The position numbers were made by a program, and so were the translations under genes. Shown here piece after piece: positions 1 to 5,210 of a stretch of DNA of 5,210 nucleotides (position 1 is the stretch's first letter; every line of letters starts with the position of its first letter). The notes under the pieces are model-generated. The model did not search any database. It had not been told where the DNA came from and worked only from the letters and a program-made list of their open reading frames with translations. Source of the DNA: Demequinaceae bacterium UBA4004 (lineage in GTDB: Bacteria; Actinomycetota; Actinomycetes; Actinomycetales; Demequinaceae); contig DGBM01000137.1 in assembly GCA_002384765.1 (NCBI GenBank), positions 4,243-9,452 of the forward strand, in the 5' to 3' direction.

Positions 1-821
1 TTGCCGGAGAAGGCGCCGCCGCCGTGTCGCGCCATGCCGCCGTAGGTGTCGACGATGATCTTGCGTCCGGTCAGCCCGGCGTCGCCCATCGGACCCCCAA
101 TCTCAAACCGCCCGGTGGGGTTGATGAGGGAACGGTGGCCGGACGAATCGAGGTTGTAGCGCGCGAGCACGGGCGCGATGACCGCCGCCTCGACCTCCTG
201 GCGGAGATCGTCGATGTTGCCGCCCTCGCGGTGCTGGGTGGAGACCACCACGGTGTCCACGGAAATCGGCGTGTCGCCGTCGTATCCGATGGTCACCTGG
301 GCCTTGCCATCGGGCCTCAGGCCCTCGATAACCTGCTCCTTGCGCACTTGGGCCAGGCGGAACGTCAGCGCATGTGCCATGGCGATGGGCAACGGCATGA
401 GTTCGGCCGTGTCCCTGCACGCGTAGCCAAACATCAGGCCCTGGTCTCCCGCGCCCAACTCGATCGCATCGGTATCCGTCGCCTGGCCGACCCCCAACCA
501 GATGTCGGGACTCTGCTCGCCGATGGACACGGAGACGCCGCAAGAATCCGCGTCAAAGCCGATGCTCGACGACGTGTAGCCGATGTCCCTCACCACCGCC
601 CGGATGGTGGAAGGAATGTCGACATAGGCCTCGGTGGTCACCTCGCCGGCGACGTGGACAAGGCCAGTGGTCACCATGGTTTCGACCGCAACCCGTGACA
701 TGGGGTCCTGGCGCAGCATGTCATCCAGAATGGCGTCAGAGACCTGATCACAGACTTTGTCGGGGTGTCCCTCGGTCACAGACTCGGAAGTGAACAGGCG
801 CAAAGACATAGCGTTCAGCAT
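1..821 (-). CDS. metK: S-adenosylmethionine synthetase (methionine adenosyltransferase), N-terminal 273 residues, 3' end outside window
   Basis: The enzyme joins ATP and methionine to make S-adenosylmethionine, the main methyl donor; it is cytosolic and normally tetrameric. The reading frame is open to the window edge and gives 273 complete residues of a protein usually near 400. Family hallmarks are clear: [20 protein letters not shown] at about 13-32 (ATP and metal binding, with His19 and Asp21), the signature GAGDQG at 123-128, and the glycine-rich signature GGGAFSG at 267-273, where the window stops. The start is ATG at 821 because a strong Shine-Dalgarno sequence lies 5 bases upstream; a second in-frame ATG at 809 (residue 5) is too far from it. 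The gene follows coaBC after 47 bases, too short to hold a SAM riboswitch, so it is probably co-transcribed with coaBC. No frameshift or odd residue is seen in the translated part. Confidence 0.98.
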   Translation of the reverse strand, partial: MLNAMSLRLFTSESVTEGHPDKVCDQVSDAILDDMLRQDPMSRVAVETMVTTGLVHVAGEVTTEAYVDIPSTIRAVVRDIGYTSSSIGFDADSCGVSVSIGEQSPDIWLGVGQATDTDAIELGAGDQGLMFGYACRDTAELMPLPIAMAHALTFRLAQVRKEQVIEGLRPDGKAQVTIGYDGDTPISVDTVVVSTQHREGGNIDDLRQEVEAAVIAPVLARYNLDSSGHRSLINPTGRFEIGGPMGDAGLTGRKIIVDTYGGMARHGGGAFSG

Positions 822-826
822 ACTTG

Positions 827-834
827 TCACCTCC
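827..834 (-). promoter_or_regulatory. Shine-Dalgarno sequence of metK
   Basis: On the minus strand this reads GGAGGTGA, a near-perfect match to the anti-Shine-Dalgarno end of 16S rRNA, with a 5-base spacer to the ATG at 821. It decides for that start over the in-frame ATG at 809, which would need a 17-base spacer. Confidence 0.85.
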
Positions 835-868
835 GACATGAAGCCGCCCGGTGGAACGGCTCGGCGGG

Positions 869-2101
869 CTATCGCGGGAGCCGCGCGGCCACCTGGTCGA
901 GGATGGCGTGTGCGACAACCAGTTTGGTGCCACTGCTGGTGCCGACCACCTCACCCGTCGCGTCGAGAATCGTCACCGTAGTGGGGACATTGCCGAAGCC
1001 GACGGTCGCGCCCACGGGGTTGACGACCAGCAGATCCGCGCCCTTGCGCACCGCCTTGGCGCGCCCATGATCGAGGACGCTTCCCGCGCCGTCGCCCGTC
1101 TCGGCGGCGAACCCCACCATGATCTGGTGTGAAGACTTTGACTCGATGAGGGACCGCAGGATGTCCTCGGTTTCGACGAGCTCAAGCACGCGGGGGTGCC
1201 CGTCCTTCTTGATCTTGACGGCGCTGGACTCGGCCGGTCGGAAGTCGGCCACTGCCGCGGCCATGATGACCACGTCGGCCCCGCTGGCAGCGCTCCGCAC
1301 CGCATCGGCCAACTCCGAGGATGTCTCCACGTCGATGCGCGAGATGCCCTCGCCCAGCGGCAACGACACGTTGGCCGCCACGACGGTGACGTCCGCGCCG
1401 CGCTCTCGGGCGGCCTCGGCGAGCGCAAAGCCCTGATGGCCCGAGGATCGGTTGCCAAGGAATCGGACGGCGTCGATGGGCTCCCGGGTGCCGCCGGCGG
1501 AGATCACGACGCGGACGTCGCCAAGGTCGCCCCACTCACGTGTGGCGGCGGAGGCTGCGTGTGTGTCGATTTGCATACGGCCGGCGACCGCGTAGAGCGC
1601 CGCTACCAGGTCTTCCGGTTCGGGAAGCCGTCCCGGCCCGGAGTCGGCGCCTGTCAGTCGGCCCACCGCAGGCTCGATCACGTGAACACCGCGCGCCACG
1701 AGTGTCGCGATGTTCGCCTCGGTCGCAGGGTTGCGCCACATCTCGCTGTGCATCGCGGGCGCCACGACCACGGGGGCGGTGGTGGCGAGCAGCGCGTTTC
1801 CCAGCAGATCCCGGGCCTCACCCGCGGCCATCGACGCTAAGAAATTGGCGGTGGCGGGGGCGATGAGCACCACGTCAGCACGCTGGCCCAACATGATGTG
1901 CTCGACGGAGGGCACGTTTTCAAAGGTTCCCGATCGGGCGGGTTCGCCCGTGAGCGCCTCCCAGGTGGCGCGTCCCACAAACTGAAGAGACGACTCCGTG
2001 GGGATCACGCGCACCGAGTGACCATCCTCTTTGAGGCGGCGCACCACCAGTGCGACCTTGTAGGCCGCGATGCCGCCGGTGACGCCCAGCAGCACCCGCA
2101 T
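869..2101 (-). CDS. coaBC: Bifunctional phosphopantothenoylcysteine decarboxylase / phosphopantothenate-cysteine ligase
   Basis: This two-domain cytosolic enzyme carries out two steps of coenzyme A synthesis. The CoaB half joins 4'-phosphopantothenate to cysteine using CTP, and the FMN-dependent CoaC half decarboxylates the product to 4'-phosphopantetheine. The 410 residues match the family's usual length. CoaC spans about 1-175: [10 protein letters not shown] at 6-15 (flavin binding), the probable catalytic His68 in [15 protein letters not shown] at 82-89, and PAMHSEMW at 115-122, the counterpart of the PxMNxxMW motif with His in place of Asn. A linker at about 176-195 leads to Coa[21 protein letters not shown] at 201-220 (with the conserved Asn217), AAAVADFRP at 281-289, KIKK at 296-299 and GFAAET at 330-335. 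The ATG lies 6 bases after the rpoZ stop. Only a weak GAGG at 2113-2116 precedes it, so translation is probably coupled to rpoZ. Confidence 0.98.
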   Translation of the reverse strand: MRVLLGVTGGIAAYKVALVVRRLKEDGHSVRVIPTESSLQFVGRATWEALTGEPARSGTFENVPSVEHIMLGQRADVVLIAPATANFLASMAAGEARDLLGNALLATTAPVVVAPAMHSEMWRNPATEANIATLVARGVHVIEPAVGRLTGADSGPGRLPEPEDLVAALYAVAGRMQIDTHAASAATREWGDLGDVRVVISAGGTREPIDAVRFLGNRSSGHQGFALAEAARERGADVTVVAANVSLPLGEGISRIDVETSSELADAVRSAASGADVVIMAAAVADFRPAESSAVKIKKDGHPRVLELVETEDILRSLIESKSSHQIMVGFAAETGDGAGSVLDHGRAKAVRKGADLLVVNPVGATVGFGNVPTTVTILDATGEVVGTSSGTKLVVAHAILDQVAARLPR

Positions 2102-2107
2102 CGCGGG

Positions 2108-2374
2108 CTAGACCTCGTGCTCGCCGAGAACGAGAAGATTGCCGTTGTTGATCTCGCGCAAGGCGACGGAGAGCGGCTTGTCGGTGCTGTCGGCCTCAAC
2201 CAGTGGGCCGACGTTTTCAAAGTGGCCCTCGCCAAGCGCCTCGTAGTACGCGTTGATCTGGCGGGCACGCTTGGAGCCGTAGATCACGAGCGCGTACTTG
2301 GAGTCCACCTTTGCAAGCAACTCGTCGATGGGCGGGTTGGTGATGCCCTCGGGGTGTGCAACGGTTCCAGACAA
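2108..2374 (-). CDS. rpoZ: DNA-directed RNA polymerase omega subunit
   Basis: Omega is the small subunit that helps fold and hold beta-prime during RNA polymerase assembly. The chosen product has 88 residues, normal for actinobacterial omega. Conserved blocks are [18 protein letters not shown] at 11-28, the basic helix [11 protein letters not shown] at 31-41, and [17 protein letters not shown] at 66-82. The start is the TTG at 2374: it has a purine-rich ribosome binding site with good spacing, and it gives the N-terminus [10 protein letters not shown], which I recall from actinobacterial omega proteins. Two other starts are possible: a TTG two codons upstream at 2380, which nearly touches the ribosome binding site, and a GTG at 2422, which would give 104 residues with an unrelated basic N-terminal extension. 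The gene lies 53 bases after gmk and 6 bases before coaBC, the usual actinobacterial arrangement. Confidence 0.96.
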   Translation of the reverse strand: MSGTVAHPEGITNPPIDELLAKVDSKYALVIYGSKRARQINAYYEALGEGHFENVGPLVEADSTDKPLSVALREINNGNLLVLGEHEV

Positions 2375-2380
2375 CGTCAA

Positions 2381-2390
2381 TCCTCTCCTC
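2381..2390 (-). promoter_or_regulatory. Shine-Dalgarno sequence of rpoZ, deciding a TTG start
   Basis: On the minus strand this reads GAGGAGAGGA and ends 6 bases before the TTG at 2374. It lies inside the frame that a GTG start at 2422 would use, and supports initiation at the TTG in place of that GTG. I see no comparable site at a good distance upstream of 2422. Confidence 0.7.
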
Positions 2391-2427
2391 GCTCGCGCCC
2401 ACCTTGAGGCAGACAGCGCCACCCATC

Positions 2428-2982
2428 TTAGCCTGCTGAGGCCACAATCGCCTGCAACTGCTTCACGGCGTCCTCCAAGCGGTCGTTGACGAGCGTGATG
2501 TCGAACTCGCTCGCGGCCGCCAACTCCTCCCTAGCGGTCCGCAATCTCCGTTCGCGCTCCTCGGCGGACTCGGTGCCACGGATTTCAAGACGATCAACGA
2601 GCGCCTCGAATGAGGGTGGCGCCACGAACACGAAGAGCGCCTCCGGCATCACCTGCCTGACCTGCCGCGCACCCTGAAGATCGATCTCCAGCACCACCGG
2701 AATGTCGCGGGCCAGCCGCTCCTCCACGGCAGCCCGCGGCGTGCCGTACCGGTGGATGCCGTGCACGACCGCCCATTCGAGCAGCTGGCCTCGGTCGGCC
2801 ATGCGCGTGAACTCTTCTGGGGATACAAAGTAGTAATGCACGCCGTCGCGCTCGGACGGCCGCGCGGGCCGCGTCGTCGCCGAGACCGAGACCCACACCT
2901 CGGGCATGCGCTCCTTGAGTGCTGCGACCAAGGTGCCCTTGCCCACGGCCGAGGGGCCGGCCACGACGACGAGTCGGCTCAT
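2428..2982 (-). CDS. gmk: Guanylate kinase
   Basis: Guanylate kinase phosphorylates GMP to GDP with ATP in the cytosol, feeding GTP and dGTP pools. The product has 184 residues, close to the usual length of about 190-210. Visible features are the P-loop GPSAVGKGT at 9-17 with Lys15, the GMP-binding segment [19 protein letters not shown] at 36-54, [10 protein letters not shown] at 99-108 with the conserved Asp101, and the lid region [16 protein letters not shown] at 131-146. The start is the ATG at 2982, whose product begins [11 protein letters not shown] just before the P-loop as expected. The frame stays open upstream to a GTG at 3108, but that extension runs through mihF and is Arg/Pro/Gly rich with no family match. 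The ATG overlaps the mihF stop as ATGA, so translation is probably coupled to mihF. rpoZ follows after 53 bases. Confidence 0.98.
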   Translation of the reverse strand: MSRLVVVAGPSAVGKGTLVAALKERMPEVWVSVSATTRPARPSERDGVHYYFVSPEEFTRMADRGQLLEWAVVHGIHRYGTPRAAVEERLARDIPVVLEIDLQGARQVRQVMPEALFVFVAPPSFEALVDRLEIRGTESAEERERRLRTAREELAAASEFDITLVNDRLEDAVKQLQAIVASAG

Positions 2983-3293
2983 CCGCGTTCGCGCGCCACC
3001 AGAGCGTCGACTTGATGGGTGCCGAGCCCCCGCACGCGGCGGGCCCGGGAGATACCGATGTCCTCCATCACGAGGGTCGCTCGCTTGGGTCCGATTCCGG
3101 GCAGGCACTGGAGAAGGTCATGCACCCGGATGCCCGCAAGAGCTTCATCCGCCTTTGCCTGCCTGATAGCCTCGCTGAGGTTCATCTCACCGTGAGACAA
3201 ACTCTCCTTGAAAGCGCGGCGCGCGCTGCGCACCGCGGTCGCCTTGACGAGAGCCTGAGCGCGCTGCTCGTCACTGAGTTCCGGTGTAGCCAT
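2979..3293 (-). CDS. mihF: Actinobacterial integration host factor (mIHF/sIHF family), DNA-binding nucleoid protein
   Basis: This small nucleoid-associated protein belongs to the actinobacterial IHF family, which is unrelated in fold to the IHF/HU proteins of E. coli. Family members bind duplex DNA through a helix-two-turn-helix region and affect nucleoid shape, replication and gene expression. The 104 residues match the family length of about 105. An N-terminal charged helical part (about 5-50, containing [10 protein letters not shown]) leads to [19 protein letters not shown] at 57-75, the DNA-binding turn region, and then [13 protein letters not shown] at 82-94, the basic conserved tail. 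Recognition rests on similarity to the mycobacterial protein as I remember it, including the RR-x-RGLG pattern, and on its position directly before gmk. The ATG has a very strong ribosome binding site 4 bases upstream, fitting an abundant protein. The stop overlaps the gmk start by 4 bases. Confidence 0.95.
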   Translation of the reverse strand: MATPELSDEQRAQALVKATAVRSARRAFKESLSHGEMNLSEAIRQAKADEALAGIRVHDLLQCLPGIGPKRATLVMEDIGISRARRVRGLGTHQVDALVARERG

Positions 3294-3297
3294 GCCA

Positions 3298-3304
3298 CCT
3301 CCTT
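3298..3304 (-). promoter_or_regulatory. Strong Shine-Dalgarno sequence of mihF
   Basis: On the minus strand this reads AAGGAGG with a 4-base spacer to the ATG at 3293. It is the best match to the 16S rRNA tail in the window, which fits high expression of a nucleoid protein. Confidence 0.85.
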
Positions 3305-3309
3305 GTTGA

Positions 3310-3332
3310 AACGCCGTGGGACTCGCGGCGTT
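3310..3332 (-). other. Perfect 7-bp inverted repeat at the pyrF stop codon (possible RNA hairpin)
   Basis: The minus strand reads AACGCCG, a 9-base loop, then CGGCGTT. The first arm begins within the pyrF TAA stop, and the second arm ends 5 bases before the mihF Shine-Dalgarno sequence. There is no run of T residues after it, so it is a poor intrinsic terminator. It might reduce read-through, protect the 3' end of an upstream message, or do nothing. The repeat is seen directly; any function is inference. Confidence 0.45.
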
Positions 3333-4188
3333 ACTCGCCTGCCTCCACCGTGCCCAAAGCGTACTGAGCCGCTCCGGCTGCGGCCTGAATGGCGCCTCTC
3401 AACTTCTCCACAAACGGTCCTGCCACCAAGATCCCCCGCGATTGAGTCACGAGCACTCGGGAACGGACTGCGCCGAACACTTGCGCGACTTCCGCCGGGC
3501 TTGCGCCTTGGGCGCCCACGCCTGGGGAAAGGAGTGGTCCGTTGACGGCGACAAGATCGATACCGAGCTCACGCACGGCATCCCCGACGGTCGCCCCCAC
3601 GACGAGCCCGATCGAGCCCATCGGGGTAGCGCCAGCGTTCAGGTCGGCGGCTCCTTCCGCGATCGCACGCGCCACGGAGACGCCGTTCGCGTCGGTCGCG
3701 TGCTGCACCGACGCGCCTTCCGGGTTGGAGGTCAGTGCGAGCACAAACACTCCCTTGCCCGTGTGCGCGGCCAACTCGAAGGCGGGTCGCAAGGATCCAA
3801 AACCCAGATACGGGGAGACCGTGATCGCGTCGGCCTCGAGCGGCACGCCCTGGGCGAGATACGCGTCGGAATAACCTTCCATGGTCGATCCGATGTCTCC
3901 GCGTTTGACGTCGAGGATCGACAGCAGCCCCTTTTCCTTGGCATTCTTGAGCGTGTGCTCCAACGCGGCCACTCCCCTGGCTCCGTGGCGCTCATAGAAG
4001 GCCGCATTGGGCTTGACGGCCGCCACCGATCCCGCCGAGGCCTCCAGCACGGCATCCGAGAAGGCCACCAACGATTCCGCGGTGTCCGTCAGACCCCATC
4101 GGGCGAGCAACTCCGGATGAGGGTCGATGCCGACACACAGAGGGCCCCACTGTCGGATTGCCGCGTCGAGTCGCGCACCGAATGTCAT
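3331..4188 (-). CDS. pyrF: Orotidine 5'-phosphate decarboxylase, subfamily 2
   Basis: The enzyme decarboxylates OMP to UMP, the last step of de novo pyrimidine synthesis, in the cytosol. It is a single TIM-barrel domain of 285 residues, the size of the longer subfamily-2 enzymes found in Actinobacteria. Motifs in order are VGIDPHP at 19-25, KPNAAFYE at 59-66, the catalytic signature DVKRGDIGST at 93-102 (Lys95 and Asp98 in the Asp-Lys-Asp network), SPYLGFGSLRP at 125-135, SNPEG at 154-158, VVGATVGD at 196-203, PLLSPGVGAQG at 218-228 and SRGI at 250-253. All expected active-site segments are present. The start is the ATG at 4188, with GGAGGT at 4192-4197 just upstream. carB ends 51 bases before it, so the two pyrimidine genes are probably co-transcribed. 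mihF follows after 37 bases. Confidence 0.97.
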   Translation of the reverse strand: MTFGARLDAAIRQWGPLCVGIDPHPELLARWGLTDTAESLVAFSDAVLEASAGSVAAVKPNAAFYERHGARGVAALEHTLKNAKEKGLLSILDVKRGDIGSTMEGYSDAYLAQGVPLEADAITVSPYLGFGSLRPAFELAAHTGKGVFVLALTSNPEGASVQHATDANGVSVARAIAEGAADLNAGATPMGSIGLVVGATVGDAVRELGIDLVAVNGPLLSPGVGAQGASPAEVAQVFGAVRSRVLVTQSRGILVAGPFVEKLRGAIQAAAGAAQYALGTVEAGE

Positions 4189-4239
4189 GGGACCTCCGTT
4201 CCTTGCCTCCAGAACCCACGTCTTGTATTAGGGGCCACT

Positions 4240-5210
4240 CTACCTGGGCGTTCTCATCGATGCGATGTCTCGCGCCACATCTTGCAGGCTCATCACCTCA
4301 AAGCGCCCTCGCTGGAGCGCCTCGATCGCCTGGACCGCCGCCGCAAGTTGCTGCGTGGTGGTGATGATCGCCACGTCCGCCGCCGTGGCGGCTGCGCGGA
4401 TCTCATAGCCGTCTGCGCGCGCGCCTTGACCGGACGGGGTGTTGACAACCATGTCGATGTATCCGTCATTGATGAGGTCCACGATGGTGGGCTCCCCGTC
4501 AGGTCCCTTGCCCTGAGACTTCTTGCGGACCACTTCGGAGGGAATTCCGTGTCGCGACAGAACTCGGCGCGTTCCCTCCGTTGCCAGGATGGAGAATCCC
4601 AACTGATGGAGCCGTGCCACCGGGAAGGTGATGGCCCGCTTGTCACGGTCCGCCGTCGAGACGAAGACGGTGCCGGACAGCGGCAGACCGCCGATGGCGC
4701 CGGCCTGCGACTTCGCGAACGCGAGCGGGAAGGTCTCATCGAACCCCATGACTTCGCCGGTGGACCGCATCTCGGGGCCAAGAATGGAGTCCACCGCAAG
4801 GCCGCCATGCGTGCGGAAGCGCTTGAACGGCAGCACGGCCTCCTTGACGGCGATGCGAGCGTGATCGTCGTACACGCTTGCGTCGAGTTCTGGAAGCATT
4901 CCCTCCGCCTTCAACTCCGCGATGGTGGCGCCCAGCATGACGCGCGCGGCCGCCTTGGCCAGGGCAACTCCGGTCGCCTTTGCCACAAACGGCACGGTCC
5001 GGGATGCTCGCGGGTTCGCCTCCAGGACATACAGCACGTCGCTGGCGAGCGCGAACTGCACGTTCATGAGTCCCCGGACGCCGATGCCGCGCGCCAGCGC
5101 CTCCGTCGAGACCCGGATGCGGTCAAGATCCGCCGCCGACAACGTCACCGGGGGCAACACGCACGCCGAGTCCCCGGAGTGGATTCCCGCCTCCTCGATG
5201 TGCTCCATGA
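4240..5210 (-). CDS. carB: Carbamoyl-phosphate synthase large subunit, C-terminal part, 5' end outside window
   Basis: The large subunit makes carbamoyl phosphate from bicarbonate, ATP and ammonia passed on by the glutaminase subunit CarA, feeding pyrimidine and arginine synthesis. Only about the last 322 residues of a roughly 1,100-residue protein are in the window. Numbering from the first methionine in the window (5208, an internal residue and not the gene's start), the fragment opens with [16 protein letters not shown] at 1-16 of the second ATP-grasp domain. The metal-binding Glu63-x-Asn65 lies in [18 protein letters not shown] at 63-80, and [13 protein letters not shown] follows at 143-155. 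The MGS-like allosteric domain covers about 178-318, with STADRDK at 184-190, ATEGT at 209-213 and VNTPSG at 255-260, segments that in E. coli lie near the nucleotide and ornithine effector sites. The stop is followed after 51 bases by pyrF. No truncation or frameshift is seen. Confidence 0.98.
   Translation of the reverse strand, partial: MEHIEEAGIHSGDSACVLPPVTLSAADLDRIRVSTEALARGIGVRGLMNVQFALASDVLYVLEANPRASRTVPFVAKATGVALAKAAARVMLGATIAELKAEGMLPELDASVYDDHARIAVKEAVLPFKRFRTHGGLAVDSILGPEMRSTGEVMGFDETFPLAFAKSQAGAIGGLPLSGTVFVSTADRDKRAITFPVARLHQLGFSILATEGTRRVLSRHGIPSEVVRKKSQGKGPDGEPTIVDLINDGYIDMVVNTPSGQGARADGYEIRAAATAADVAIITTTQQLAAAVQAIEALQRGRFEVMSLQDVARDIASMRTPR

Noticed and set aside
24..698. Long plus-strand frame (224 codons) opposite metK
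   Set aside because: It lies fully antisense to an unmistakable metK, has low-complexity Arg/Gly/Asp/His-rich content typical of GC-rich shadow frames, and no recognised motif.
822..868. Possible terminator or SAM riboswitch between coaBC and metK
   Set aside because: Only 5-bp GC stems can be drawn, with no T-run, and 47 bases including the Shine-Dalgarno sequence is too short for a SAM aptamer plus expression platform.
1196..1840. Plus-strand frame of 214 codons opposite coaBC
   Set aside because: Antisense to conserved CoaBC coding sequence; composition is rich in Arg, Gly and His with no domain; no convincing ribosome binding site.
2919..3545. Plus-strand frame of 208 codons crossing gmk, mihF and pyrF
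   Set aside because: It runs antisense through three recognisable genes and their gaps; long frames of this kind are expected by chance at this GC content.
4189..4239. A TAATAC segment on the minus strand upstream of pyrF as a promoter -10 element
   Set aside because: No acceptable -35 element lies 16-18 bases upstream, and the gap is only 51 bases inside a same-strand gene run, so a promoter is not supported.
1..5210. Search for a new system, mobile element, CRISPR array or RNA gene
   Set aside because: Nearly every base belongs to a recognised housekeeping gene; no direct repeat arrays, terminal inverted repeats, tRNA-like folds or unknown proteins were seen.

Overview
The window is a compact block of housekeeping genes, all on the minus strand, from a GC-rich actinobacterium. 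The evidence for Actinobacteria is the gene order carB-pyrF-mihF-gmk-rpoZ-coaBC-metK (read along the minus strand), the presence of mihF (an actinobacterial integration host factor), a subfamily-2 PyrF, and an RpoZ of actinobacterial type. From memory, the same order occurs in Mycobacterium tuberculosis (carB, pyrF, mihF, gmk, rpoZ, coaBC, metK), where PE/PPE genes lie between pyrF and mihF; those are absent here. The protein sequences feel closest to Micrococcales, but that is an impression and not a demonstrated placement.

Layout in transcription order (right to left): the C-terminal part of carB (4240-5210, cut by the window edge), pyrF (3331-4188), mihF (2979-3293), gmk (2428-2982), rpoZ (2108-2374), coaBC (869-2101), and the N-terminal two thirds of metK (1-821, cut by the window edge). 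Gaps are 51, 37, -4 (an ATGA overlap), 53, 6 and 47 bases. No stretch over 60 bases lacks a gene, no gene lies on the plus strand, and no strong terminator interrupts the series, so one or a few overlapping transcripts are likely.

Functionally, carB and pyrF supply the first and last steps of UMP synthesis. gmk makes GDP for RNA, DNA and nucleotide signalling. rpoZ gives the omega subunit of RNA polymerase. mihF gives a nucleoid-associated DNA-binding protein. coaBC performs two steps of coenzyme A synthesis and metK makes S-adenosylmethionine. The group joins nucleotide supply, transcription and central cofactors.

I found no mobile element, CRISPR array, RNA gene, defence module or other new system. 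The points worth a second look are small: start-codon choices for rpoZ and gmk, variant motifs in CoaBC, and a 7-bp hairpin at the pyrF stop just upstream of the mihF ribosome binding site.
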